From assembly GCA_039028975.1 (NCBI GenBank), contig JBCCHB010000029.1, positions 1 through 64,000 on the forward strand: a stretch of 64,000 nucleotides of DNA, read 5' to 3'. Source of the DNA: JAHBNG01 sp039028975. Lineage in GTDB: Bacteria; Chloroflexota; Anaerolineae; Caldilineales; Caldilineaceae. The position numbers were made by a program, and so were the translations under genes. Under the pieces are notes generated by a model that worked only from the letters and a program-made list of their open reading frames with translations, searched no databases and was not told where the DNA came from. Of the stretch, positions 18,970 through 28,357 are shown piece by piece. Position 1 is the first letter of the stretch, and every line of letters starts with the position of its first letter.

Positions 18970-20487
18970 TTAATTGGGCACTCGAGGCCAGTTAGGCAGC
19001 ACCCAGGTAATTTGGTAGGTAGGTGGCGGTGGCCAAAGAAGATACACGTCCACCCACTTATTCCACAGTTCCAGATTGTTGTCGTCGAACCCCAGATCGA
19101 TGCGTCTTGCGCGGATGGCCGATCCGGTGTCCAGCGCATCCCCATATCCATAGCCTGGTACATAGACGCGCGTGCGTAATGGTATAACGCTTGGATCGAT
19201 GGCCACAATACCCTTACGCATGGTATCACCCGAATAGGTCTTTCCATACCAGGGAGCGTCAGGTGATACACCCGCTGTATTCGCGCTGTAGCTCGTGGCT
19301 AGCATACGGATTCTGCGCCAGTAGCTAATCTGTTGGCCTTCAATCTCTATAGTGTTAGGAACAATTCTTTGGCCATAGGCAATTACGCGCTGGGCAGGTT
19401 CTTGCGCAACCCAAATATCTTCCACAACCTGGGAAATTTCTTGGCCATCTTCATAGAGTACTCGTGTTCGTTCACGAGTGATCCCTTCTGCACCTGGGTT
19501 GACCATCTGTTGCGTGTCAATTAATAAATTTGTGTCTGGGACAAAGACTGTTTCATAAGGAACAATATCTTCCTCTACCTCAATATCTTCCTGGCGGCGA
19601 TTGATACGGATCTCGATATTGTCGTATAATTTAGTCCCAAGTGGTGGGGTCACTTGATCCAGACCGGTCAGGCCAATGCCTATATCCGTTAAGGCGTCGC
19701 CAACCCGCTGGGCCAGGGTTCGAGTCTTAATATAGCGTCCATCTACAGCCACGCTAACCGGAATACTCCGTTCAATATAAATTTTAAGTCCTGTATTGAT
19801 CGGATTACCCAACTTGGGTTCAACTCTGTCGCCCCGGAAGATAGTTATTTTGGCCTCGCGCAACGCTTCGCCAACGGTTTGGCTGGTTGTACGAATTTCA
19901 AATGTGAGGCCGCCATCACTAACAGAAATCGGAATCGCTCGGTAGACCCGCATCTGCAGTGGCTCTTGCTGGATTGCCTCCCAAGGGTAGCGAAAGGCAT
20001 ATGTTTGGGCTTTTTTTGTGACCGTAGGCAAAATGTGCTCTTCATCAGGCGATGTGACATTCCCATTGATGGCGACGCGATCAAATGAATTGATGGCTAT
20101 TCCCGCGTCCCGAATGACTTGGGCTGGTGTTCTGCCCATACTGGAAACAGTCAGATCTCGATTATCGACGAACAGTCTGTAGAGAGGAGAGCGAGTAACG
20201 GTAATGACCATGCCAGAACGAATTGGGGCATTACCAGCCACAGATACCTGATCGTTGTCATGGAGATTCAGGTCCACATCCATCAAAAGGGTACTGACAT
20301 GATGGCGATGAGTTCGGAGAGTTGTCTCCAAGCCATCAACGCGAACTGTCACCCAATGGGCAGTCAAGAACCAAATGGTTATCAGCAGAGCGAAAATGAT
20401 ACTTCCCATAAGGACTTGAATCGCCGTCGTCGATAGGAACCATTTTACGTTGATCGATTCTATTCTCGGCTGAATCAAACTTGACAT
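18970..20487 (-). CDS. secreted or anchored G5/3D cell-wall protein with DUF348 repeats
   Basis: The protein has 505 residues from the preferred ATG. One transmembrane helix near residues 20-45 anchors it. Three DUF348 (ubiquitin-like) repeats follow, then a G5 domain (about 320-400), and a C-terminal 3D domain with conserved aspartates in AIDPSVIPL, G-D-A-L-D-T-G-S and R-I-D-L-G-F-D. This order resembles Firmicutes YabE-type resuscitation-promoting-factor/lytic proteins, in which the 3D domain is a double-psi barrel related to lytic transglycosylases. It probably binds or cuts peptidoglycan outside the cell. The frame is open to a TTG 24 bases upstream, but a promoter-like pair sits directly before the ATG, suggesting a leaderless message. 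It is divergent from the GT39 gene that starts at 20534. Confidence 0.86.
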   Translation of the reverse strand: MSSLIQPRIESINVKWFLSTTAIQVLMGSIIFALLITIWFLTAHWVTVRVDGLETTLRTHRHHVSTLLMDVDLNLHDNDQVSVAGNAPIRSGMVITVTRSPLYRLFVDNRDLTVSSMGRTPAQVIRDAGIAINSFDRVAINGNVTSPDEEHILPTVTKKAQTYAFRYPWEAIQQEPLQMRVYRAIPISVSDGGLTFEIRTTSQTVGEALREAKITIFRGDRVEPKLGNPINTGLKIYIERSIPVSVAVDGRYIKTRTLAQRVGDALTDIGIGLTGLDQVTPPLGTKLYDNIEIRINRRQEDIEVEEDIVPYETVFVPDTNLLIDTQQMVNPGAEGITRERTRVLYEDGQEISQVVEDIWVAQEPAQRVIAYGQRIVPNTIEIEGQQISYWRRIRMLATSYSANTAGVSPDAPWYGKTYSGDTMRKGIVAIDPSVIPLRTRVYVPGYGYGDALDTGSAIRARRIDLGFDDNNLELWNKWVDVYLLWPPPPTYQITWVLPNWPRVPN

Positions 20488-20493
20488 ACCGTT

Positions 20494-20523
20494 AGTATAG
20501 CGTGCGTCCAAAAGTCCTTACAA
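20494..20523 (-). promoter_or_regulatory. candidate promoter giving a leaderless message for the G5/3D gene
   Basis: On the minus strand TTGTAA is followed after 18 bases by TATACT, and the ATG at 20487 begins six bases after that box. Transcription would then start at or next to the start codon. No Shine-Dalgarno sequence is present. Confidence 0.4.
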
Positions 20524-20533
20524 AAATCAAAGG

Positions 20534-22969
20534 ATGGTATTTTACATTTTGAGTAATCGTTATCGGATTTTAGCCCTGATAGTCATGTTGGCGGGCTTTG
20601 GTTTACGACTCCATCTTCTGGGTGCAGAATCCCTGTGGTATGATGAGACAGTGAGCGTTGTTCTGGCTCAAAAGCCCATTCCTGAGATGCTCGAGCATAC
20701 CGCTGGCGATATTCACCCACCTGGTTACTACCTAGTATTGCACCTGTGGAATCGTATCGCTCAAGCCGAGCATATGCCCGGGATCGAGTTTCTGTTTGCA
20801 TGGCCTAGCCTTTGCTTTGGGCTGCTTATTCTTCCTCTGTTATTCTGTTTGGCCAAGAAATTCTATGGCTACCAGGTAGCACTAATAACCATTACACTTG
20901 GGGCTATCAACCCCTTCCATATCTGGTATGGTCAAGAAGTACGGATGTATACGATTGGGGCCATACTTGGCCTACTCTGTTTGTGGGCACTATGCAGATA
21001 TTGGGATGACGACTCTGATCAAGTGGGAATACCAGCCTTTGGTTGGCTTCTCATCTATACATTGAGCGGGGCCGTGGGGCTTTACGTCCTTTACTATTTT
21101 GCCTTTACCCTTATGGGGCTAAATCTAGTAGCATTATGGCTCTGGTTTCAGGCGCGGCGACGAAAACGAGGGGTGAAGCCTAATTGGGTGATGGGTCAGG
21201 CCATTGGTTGGGTCGGTGCCCAAATCGGAATCCTTGCTCTCTGGAGCCCCTGGTTACCCATCTTCTGGCATCAGGCGACCGATCCACCGGTACCGCCGTG
21301 GCGAGAAGTCTGGTCCTGGCAACGTCTAGGGCCGGATCTACTGGAAAGCGCAAGTGCTTTGATTGCTGGTCAGAGCCTAGATGGCCTATGGGTATTGGTG
21401 ACAGGAATTGTCGGTCTTAGCCTACTGTTACTCTTTCCATTCGCTAACAAAGCGATCCAACAATCCTATCCTCGAAGCTCTTTACAAAGCGCCATACCTA
21501 AAAAAAAATATAGCGAACAGGGTTCAGCAAGTAGCATATTATCCAGTTCCGCAGCCACAATCATCCTCATCTATATCGTCGCCCCTACGCTGCTCATCTA
21601 CTTGCTAACAGCGCTGGTAACACCGCTTTACCATGTCCGCTACCTCTTTACATATGCCCCGCCAATGATGATAGCAGTTGCTGTGGCCTTGGTATGGTTG
21701 CTGAGTCCCCCTTTGGCATCCTCATCAGATACGGAAAGGAAACGAAATCCCTCATCACAAGGTGGTACCGAATGGTCTTCGGGTATAAGGAGAGGCAAGA
21801 GGGTTGGCACAGGAAGTGTTAATGACGTTTCTGCCTCCTTCGGTAGATTGAGAGGGCGCTGGTTCGGAGCGGTTCTGCTCTGTGCAATATTGTGGTTCAA
21901 TGGATATAGCCTCTACAACTTTTGGTATGCACCTGCTTATCGTTCTGATAATCATCGAGGTGCTGTTCTGGATTTGGCAAATCGATGGCGTCCTGGGGAT
22001 CTAATTTTAGTCAACGCAGGGTGGGCCTATCCACCGCTTCAAATTTACTGGCCAACTGTTTCCAGCCAAGATGTTCAGCCAATTCCGCCTCCGCTTCTTT
22101 CGCCGGTGCGTTTGGTAGATAAGGTGCAGGGTAGTAGTACGACAGATGACATGACAGGAAACTCCACCACTAATGAGATTAAGCAACCCCTCATTGTGCG
22201 CAGCGGCAGCGTCAGCGGGCCAGCTAGCTTAGGCTGGGGCGATCCCAATAGCGATTTCTTTGCCATTAGCCCGGAGGAAACGATCCAGGCTCTCGACGCA
22301 ATAGCAACCTGTACTCATCGCCTATGGCACTACCGCATCTATGATACAGTTAGTGACCCCACAGGTATTATCCGTCAGTGGCTGGAAGAGCGGGCTGTTT
22401 TGTGGCAAGATGACTGGATAGGTGGTCGGGATCTGGGTCGTCTACAGCTATACGAAATATCGTCCCTTCCCAACGTAGAAGACCCCAATGCCAAATCCTG
22501 CCCACAAGAGTTCGGTTCAGCAGCAACCAAGGCGTTTGATGATATCGATTTTGGCAATGCCCTTCAGCCTCAACAGATTATATCTCCCCAAAACCATATG
22601 GCCGGGTTCATCCTATATACAGAGATTACCTGGAATGTATTGACCGGTTTAGCAGATGAACCATCCGCCCTTAGTATGAGTTTACGTCTTTATGACAGCC
22701 AGGACCAGCAAATTGCCCAACAGGACGAATCCCCACAACCCGGCACAGATCAATGGCTTGTTGGCACCAAACAGCGCCAATCTTTGGCCTTGCCCATCCC
22801 CTTTCATATAGCTCCAGGCGTCTATACGCTGGAGTTAATTGTCTATCGCCAAGTAGATGGCACACCTCTTGCTCTTCCCGAAAGGCCCGAAACAACTTGG
22901 GGCCAGCGGCTCCTCATATCGCCGATAGAGATCGAACCAAGCCAAACAGGCAACAACAGACAACAGTAG
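20534..22969 (+). CDS. GT39-family membrane glycosyltransferase
   Basis: This 811-residue protein has a first helix followed by the GT39 acidic motif ESLWYDETVSVVLA and then GDIHPPGYY, both typical of undecaprenyl- or dolichyl-phosphate sugar transferases. Roughly ten hydrophobic segments extend to about residue 470, with a charged insert near 400-430. The C-terminal 330 residues are soluble and would lie outside the membrane. It starts only 46 bases from the divergent G5/3D gene, so promoters probably overlap. The acceptor and donor are unknown. It is a paralogue of the genes in the first 19 kb. Confidence 0.86.
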   Translation: MVFYILSNRYRILALIVMLAGFGLRLHLLGAESLWYDETVSVVLAQKPIPEMLEHTAGDIHPPGYYLVLHLWNRIAQAEHMPGIEFLFAWPSLCFGLLILPLLFCLAKKFYGYQVALITITLGAINPFHIWYGQEVRMYTIGAILGLLCLWALCRYWDDDSDQVGIPAFGWLLIYTLSGAVGLYVLYYFAFTLMGLNLVALWLWFQARRRKRGVKPNWVMGQAIGWVGAQIGILALWSPWLPIFWHQATDPPVPPWREVWSWQRLGPDLLESASALIAGQSLDGLWVLVTGIVGLSLLLLFPFANKAIQQSYPRSSLQSAIPKKKYSEQGSASSILSSSAATIILIYIVAPTLLIYLLTALVTPLYHVRYLFTYAPPMMIAVAVALVWLLSPPLASSSDTERKRNPSSQGGTEWSSGIRRGKRVGTGSVNDVSASFGRLRGRWFGAVLLCAILWFNGYSLYNFWYAPAYRSDNHRGAVLDLANRWRPGDLILVNAGWAYPPLQIYWPTVSSQDVQPIPPPLLSPVRLVDKVQGSSTTDDMTGNSTTNEIKQPLIVRSGSVSGPASLGWGDPNSDFFAISPEETIQALDAIATCTHRLWHYRIYDTVSDPTGIIRQWLEERAVLWQDDWIGGRDLGRLQLYEISSLPNVEDPNAKSCPQEFGSAATKAFDDIDFGNALQPQQIISPQNHMAGFILYTEITWNVLTGLADEPSALSMSLRLYDSQDQQIAQQDESPQPGTDQWLVGTKQRQSLALPIPFHIAPGVYTLELIVYRQVDGTPLALPERPETTWGQRLLISPIEIEPSQTGNNRQQ

Positions 22970-23061
22970 TTACAAATGAACTATGTCAGATCTGACAGAT
23001 TGCCGATTTAATCTGCTACAGAAGTGGTAAACTAGAGTCAAACACTAAATTTTCTAGTAGT

Positions 23062-23133
23062 CGTTCAGCCCCCCTGAGCTTGTCGATGGGGAAATCCGGC
23101 TTCGACAAGTTCAGCCTGCGCAGGGGATGAACG
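23062..23133. repeat. 72-base palindromic repeat of the CTTGTCGA/TCGACAAG type
   Basis: The ends are CGTTCA and TGAACG, and inner arms CTGAGCTTGTCGA and TCGACAAGTTCAG pair with one mismatch. Palindromes around TCGACAAGCTCAG are widespread bacterial dispersed repeats. This single copy lies between the GT39 gene and the GGDEF/HD-GYP gene and could fold into a stable hairpin in the transcript. Confidence 0.78.
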
Positions 23134-23250
23134 GTTACATTTGCTTGGGAATCTTGGCACAGATAGCTGGACAGACACATTCCAGTAATCTGTCAAGAAG
23201 ACCGGCTATTTATTTGTCCAAGGATTATTGAGTAGACTCTGGAGAATCCT

Positions 23251-26214
23251 GTGGTAAAGCATACATGGATATATAGCGGGGCCATTTCGATCATTGCGTT
23301 CGCCTTGGTTTCATTTGCACTACCCTCCACATATCCAGCAATGGCAGATTGGCAGACATTTATTGTCTTAACAACTCTCTCGATCGCCATTCAGGTTGTT
23401 AGTACGGCTGCGCCCGGCAGTCATCTAAGAGTACCCCAAATGATCTTCATCTTTGCTGGCGTACTTCTACTGCCGCCGATTCCATTGCTGCTGCTCATAT
23501 TGATTCCAAATTTTCTTGAGTGGGAGCATAATCGGCGCGAAGGAACACATAATGCACGGGATGGCTATAAATTATTGCTACGAATCGCTTACCATACAAC
23601 TGCGGCATTTTCCGCTCTTGGGCTGCTGGATTTACTACAGGTTGAATTGATCTGGTCTGCAAGAATTCAAACCGTTCTGGCCATCATCGCTGCGGCGGCC
23701 CTTTACGCATTATTGCACCATAGCCTCAGCCAGGGTCCAGATCTGCTGCAAGGGCTAGACTGGAGAGACTCTGAACTGATTGATTTAGATATCTATTTTA
23801 GCAAGCTGGCTTATTTATTCGTTGGGTATGGTGTGGCCGTTCTTTGGAAGACAAACCCGTGGCTGATTCTATTAAGCATGATACCTGGATTGATCTACTA
23901 TCAGCTCTATGTCATTCCCAGACTCAAAAAGGAAGCATATACAGACGCTAAGACAGGCCTCTCCAATATGCGCCACTTTGACGAGCTATTCGAAGTAGAA
24001 TTGAGTCGTGCCTCTCGTTTACAAAAATCGTTGGCGGTCATTATGATTGACGTGGATGATCTGGGTGTCATCAATAATACTTATGGGCACCTAGCTGGCG
24101 ATGCCGCGCTCATGACGGTTAGCAGCCAAATTCTTCATCATATCCGACCCAACGACATTGCAGCCCGCCTAGGAGGGGAAGAATTTTGTATAGTAGTCAC
24201 GGACGTGAATGAAAAAGAGGCCATGGAATTCGCTGAAACCTTACGCACACAGATTGCCCAGGCGTCTTTTCACACAACAAGCATGTCCCAACCACAGAAA
24301 ACAACCGTTAGTATTGGTGTAGCCATTTATCCCTGGGAAGGAGCCACTAATCTCGAGCTGATACACAGCGCTGATATTGCCATGTATCATGCAAAGATGA
24401 ACGGGAAGAATCAGGTGGTTTCGGCTAGTCTTCTTCCCCAAAACGTAAATGGGACTCAATCCCGAGAATCGACAGAGGTTGTCAATTATCGGGCCGCATT
24501 CGGGAGCTCATCATCAGGCAAGCAGGGTCAGGAAAAGCCATTAAATCAACAGAGATCACCAGACACAATACCTCCTGCTTCAGGATCGTGGACTAACCGT
24601 GGAACCCTACACCCATCGGGTTCAATAGACATCAGTGCTATGACATATACGGGCAAGAACGGGGCAGCCTCTGTTGAAGGGGTTCTATCAGAACCAAGTG
24701 ATTGGGTACCCACCACAACACTTCAGGCTCCTCCGGACCAGGTACGATTTGTTCGGGACTCTGCAGTCGTTAAATATCAGAGCCAAGTTGCGGTTAAGCC
24801 ACCGCAAAAGCAGAACGATCTCCCAAAGGTCGATACACCAAACGGGACAGATTCATTGGTGCGCCAAGGCCACACGCCACGTGTTTTCGTCTACAGTGTC
24901 TTAGCATTAGGTATCTTATCGGTGGTTTTTGGTCTCTTGTTCATTCAAAACTCGTATGCCCTGTCAACCTTAGGGCTCTTTGGGATGGTAGCCATCTTTG
25001 TGCAATTACTCCAATTGTCCATGCATGACACGATCTCAATATCGGTCTCAGCCGCCGTCATCCTGGCCGGAACTATTTTACTAGGAACGCCTGGCCTACT
25101 AGCTACCAGTGGCTGCGTTGTATTGGTTCATGCGTTTCAATTCCAGCCCAAACCATACAAGATTGCCTTTAATTGGGCAGTTCATCTCTTAGCAGGGTTG
25201 GCACCATTGAGCGTCTATGCCCTAAACATTTCATATACACCGATCGGATTTCAAGTTCAGGTGGTATTGGTGTTGGTTGCAGCCATGGCCTACTTTCTCA
25301 TCGAATCTTTTCTGATTGCAATGGCCATCTCTTTTTCGACACAACAGAGTGCTCTGTATGCATGGAAAAAGCACTTTCGCTGGCAAGCACCCCATTATCT
25401 AGTATCCGGATTTGTTGGCCTCTCTATGGCTTTGGCTTATAAAGCCCTGGGCATATGGGGGGTGTTGTCTTTTGTCACGCCAGTGTTGTTTATGTATTTT
25501 GCCCAGAAGCGTTACGTAAAACGGGCGAATATGGACACCAAAGAACTAAGCCAGATGAATCACAAACTCGGCGCAGCCAATAATGAAATCTCAGCTGCTT
25601 ATGGTGCTATCCAGCAACAGAATGATGAGCTATTCCTCATTCTTTCCAAGATAATCGATGCTAGAGATCCCGACGTACACGGCCATGCAGCACAAGTAGC
25701 CCATTACGCAGCCGCTATCGCCAATGAATTAGGGGTCGCGCCGGAGGAAGTTGACTTGATTCGCAAAGGCGCAATGCTCCACGATATTGGGAAGTTGGGC
25801 ATTGCTGAAGCAATTTTACATAAACCTGGTCCGTTAACCGACGAAGAGTATGAAATCATGAAAGAACACCCTACTATCGGAGCAAATTTTTTAGAGACCT
25901 GCCAGATATTGCGTAATGTGACGCCGTATGTGCGCCATCACCATGAACGATGGGATGGCTTGGGATACCCAGATGGATTGGTCGATACTCACATTCCGCT
26001 TGGTGCACGTATCGTCTCAGTATGTGATGCGGTTGAAGCCATGGCCTCAGATCGCCCCTATCGCAAGGGATTGTCAGCCTCAGAAATCGTTCAGGAGTTG
26101 AAACGGGGAATGGGCAAACAATTCGATCCAACAGTGATTCAAGCGTTTACTAAAATACTCGCTAGGGAAGGGAAGGGGTTTTTAATCAATACGGCTACCC
26201 AGTTCAGGCAATAA
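23251..26214 (+). CDS. bifunctional c-di-GMP protein: membrane module, GGDEF, second membrane module, HD-GYP
   Basis: This 987-residue protein starts at GTG with a GGAGA site upstream. A polytopic N-terminal module (about residues 1-225) leads to a GGDEF domain with an intact GGEEF signature at 308-312 and a product-inhibition I-site R-P-N-D at 299-302. After a disordered linker (about 390-540) comes a second membrane module (about 545-770) that resembles the first, then a coiled segment and an HD-GYP domain with H844-D845, HHHERWDGLGYPDG and ASDRPYRKG. GGDEF domains make c-di-GMP and HD-GYP domains degrade it, so both activities are predicted. A close paralogue lies at 36193-38970. The GAF histidine kinase follows and may share its transcript. 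Confidence 0.9.
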   Translation: MVKHTWIYSGAISIIAFALVSFALPSTYPAMADWQTFIVLTTLSIAIQVVSTAAPGSHLRVPQMIFIFAGVLLLPPIPLLLLILIPNFLEWEHNRREGTHNARDGYKLLLRIAYHTTAAFSALGLLDLLQVELIWSARIQTVLAIIAAAALYALLHHSLSQGPDLLQGLDWRDSELIDLDIYFSKLAYLFVGYGVAVLWKTNPWLILLSMIPGLIYYQLYVIPRLKKEAYTDAKTGLSNMRHFDELFEVELSRASRLQKSLAVIMIDVDDLGVINNTYGHLAGDAALMTVSSQILHHIRPNDIAARLGGEEFCIVVTDVNEKEAMEFAETLRTQIAQASFHTTSMSQPQKTTVSIGVAIYPWEGATNLELIHSADIAMYHAKMNGKNQVVSASLLPQNVNGTQSRESTEVVNYRAAFGSSSSGKQGQEKPLNQQRSPDTIPPASGSWTNRGTLHPSGSIDISAMTYTGKNGAASVEGVLSEPSDWVPTTTLQAPPDQVRFVRDSAVVKYQSQVAVKPPQKQNDLPKVDTPNGTDSLVRQGHTPRVFVYSVLALGILSVVFGLLFIQNSYALSTLGLFGMVAIFVQLLQLSMHDTISISVSAAVILAGTILLGTPGLLATSGCVVLVHAFQFQPKPYKIAFNWAVHLLAGLAPLSVYALNISYTPIGFQVQVVLVLVAAMAYFLIESFLIAMAISFSTQQSALYAWKKHFRWQAPHYLVSGFVGLSMALAYKALGIWGVLSFVTPVLFMYFAQKRYVKRANMDTKELSQMNHKLGAANNEISAAYGAIQQQNDELFLILSKIIDARDPDVHGHAAQVAHYAAAIANELGVAPEEVDLIRKGAMLHDIGKLGIAEAILHKPGPLTDEEYEIMKEHPTIGANFLETCQILRNVTPYVRHHHERWDGLGYPDGLVDTHIPLGARIVSVCDAVEAMASDRPYRKGLSASEIVQELKRGMGKQFDPTVIQAFTKILAREGKGFLINTATQFRQ

Positions 26215-26220
26215 AGGAAT

Positions 26221-26313
26221 ATGCTTCGCCAGAAAAGACTTGTCCCGACTTCTGACCAATCCAATCTAGAAAATTTCCAGAGGAGAAGACAGAACATTTC
26301 TGGCCATCTATAG
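26221..26313. repeat. R2 dispersed hairpin element, copy 1 (about 93 bp)
   Basis: It begins ATGCTTCGCCAGAAAAG followed by ACTTGTCCCGACT, and ends TTTCTGGCCATCTATAG. The outer parts pair imperfectly (GCCAGAAAAG against CATTTCTGGC). Three further copies are at 40644-40734, 53425-53535 and 55046-55155. This one starts six bases after the GGDEF/HD-GYP stop. Confidence 0.8.
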
Positions 26314-26385
26314 GTGGTGAAGAAAAGGGGTTTGAATCAATATTGCCATCCAGTTCAGGCGGTAGTAGTGATAAGGATTTACGCG

Positions 26386-28200
26386 ATGCAGCTCAGTAAC
26401 GAAACTCAAAAACAAATGCAAATGCAAGCCGAGCCTCAGGTCGGCACGACAGCGATCTTAAACCCTGGAATACAAATCATGCTCAACATCGGTTTTCAGA
26501 ATCTCCTACACCATATTCATTTTGATAGCGGGCTCGTACTCGAACAAGATGACGATGAGCAGTGGCAGTTGCTCGGTAAATATGGCGAACCACCGATTGT
26601 AGCTTCACTGAATTTCGTGGAGAAGCTTAGCCAATTACCAACGGAGCCAACAATTTATGCAATCTCAAGTGTAGACCTTGTTCATATCCCCACATTGGAA
26701 GATAGCATCGATTTACAAAGCAAACCAGAAGATGCACAATTTGCACTAGGTATATCGCTACCGCTTACAAAATATGCAAGGGGGCTATTGCTCCTTTATA
26801 CCCGAGATGAAAGCAATTTCGAGGCAATCACTCCGGAATCTCTCCAACCCTATACCAAGCTTTTTCAATTAATTCTAGCCCAAGATAGCTCTGGAAAACA
26901 GGATACAAACCACCCGAATGAATTACAGGCCCGGGCGGCCATTTCCGATGCGCTGAAGGGAGCAAATACAGCTGCTGAAATAGCGCCTATATTTCTAAGA
27001 AAAATTGTAGAGTTGCTCAATGTTCAGGGATGTACAATGTTTCGATTTGAGGAGCAGATGAATCATCTTCGGCTATGGGCAACCTATCCCCAAAAGTTAA
27101 AAAAGCATGTTTGCCTTCCATTCGGTCAAGGGTTCATTGGAAAAGCGGCGCGAAGCAGAACCCCTACTTTTTTGGGAGATACGATTAGCCAGGCAGAAAA
27201 CCAGTCGCTTGTGCAAACGGATGTTGAGATGTGCCAAGATGAGGTTGACGCTTTAACAGCCGAAAGTGATCTGGTGGCCCTTGCGATGGAGACAAACCAG
27301 GGTCAGCTAATAGGTGTGTTAGCTATCCACTTGCAAGAGCATCAATCCCTGCTAGCCGAAGAAGTATCCTTAATAGAAGCCATTGCAACCATGGCCGCGA
27401 ATGTTCTCAACCGAGCAAGTGAAAAAGATTCGCTGGAACAAAAAATTGCCGAGAGGACAAAAGAACTGTTGATTGCAAATGAGCAATTGCTTGAGCTAGA
27501 TCGGCTCAAGAATAAGTTTATTGAGGATATGTCCCACGAATTCCGAACGCCATTGACGAGCATCGGTCTCTACTTAGGGCTATTAGAAAAGGAAGCGACG
27601 GAGAAGAGTACCCGTTACATTGAAGCACTCAAACGCCAAACGACACAGTTAAGCAGCTTAGTCAATACGATCTTAGACATATCAAATACAGCCCATTCAG
27701 GGGATTTGGTGGAATTTGAAGTTGTAGACTTGGCTGACATTATGCGCGATCTCTTCAAAACGTATGAAGTCTATGCCGAAGCACACAACTTGGAACTGAG
27801 TTGGGAACAGAGCGACAGTTGTTTCATTTATGGAAATCCAGAGGTCGTGCGACGCATGATCTCTAATTTGCTTGACAATGCCATAAGCTACACCCCTCAA
27901 GGTAGTGTGCAAATTCGACTAGAAGTGGTTGACAATCGTGCATCCCTAAGCGTGATGGATACAGGCTTAGGAATCCCACCAGAGGAAGTTGCTCTACTCT
28001 TTGAACGCTTTTATAGGGGCAAGCAAGTTAGTCAGCTCAATATCCCAGGCAGTGGTTTAGGGTTAAGCATGGTCAAACAGATCATTGAACAACACAATGG
28101 TGAAATTGAAGTTGAGAGTGTGGAAGGAAAAGGATCCACGTTCCGAATTTGGCTACCCGTTGCCACACAAACAAAAACAACGCAATTGGCCGTAGCGTAA
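26386..28200 (+). CDS. soluble sensor histidine kinase with GAF domain
   Basis: The protein has 604 residues from the ATG at 26386, which has AAGGA eight bases upstream; an upstream GTG would start at the edge of the R2 repeat and is less likely. There are no membrane segments. An N-terminal region of about 170 residues resembles a degenerate GAF fold, a clear GAF domain follows (about 190-350), then a short coiled coil. The DHp helix carries the H-box SHEFRTPLTS, and the ATPase domain has N-L-L-D-N-A, D-T-G-L-G-I and G-S-G-L-G-L-S boxes. It should autophosphorylate and pass phosphate to a response regulator. No regulator is encoded next to it, so its partner is unknown. Confidence 0.88.
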   Translation: MQLSNETQKQMQMQAEPQVGTTAILNPGIQIMLNIGFQNLLHHIHFDSGLVLEQDDDEQWQLLGKYGEPPIVASLNFVEKLSQLPTEPTIYAISSVDLVHIPTLEDSIDLQSKPEDAQFALGISLPLTKYARGLLLLYTRDESNFEAITPESLQPYTKLFQLILAQDSSGKQDTNHPNELQARAAISDALKGANTAAEIAPIFLRKIVELLNVQGCTMFRFEEQMNHLRLWATYPQKLKKHVCLPFGQGFIGKAARSRTPTFLGDTISQAENQSLVQTDVEMCQDEVDALTAESDLVALAMETNQGQLIGVLAIHLQEHQSLLAEEVSLIEAIATMAANVLNRASEKDSLEQKIAERTKELLIANEQLLELDRLKNKFIEDMSHEFRTPLTSIGLYLGLLEKEATEKSTRYIEALKRQTTQLSSLVNTILDISNTAHSGDLVEFEVVDLADIMRDLFKTYEVYAEAHNLELSWEQSDSCFIYGNPEVVRRMISNLLDNAISYTPQGSVQIRLEVVDNRASLSVMDTGLGIPPEEVALLFERFYRGKQVSQLNIPGSGLGLSMVKQIIEQHNGEIEVESVEGKGSTFRIWLPVATQTKTTQLAVA

Positions 28201-28357
28201 ATGGGTAACCGGTGAGCCAGTAATCGATGAGCCAGCCATCAGTCTCGTCACGCCGGCATGCCATGTGAGTCCTCCTGAATTCATTATCGCTATTCTCTAC
28301 CTACTGTCAATTATATTCAGGACGATTCACGACTCAGTCACCGACCACCGATTACGC

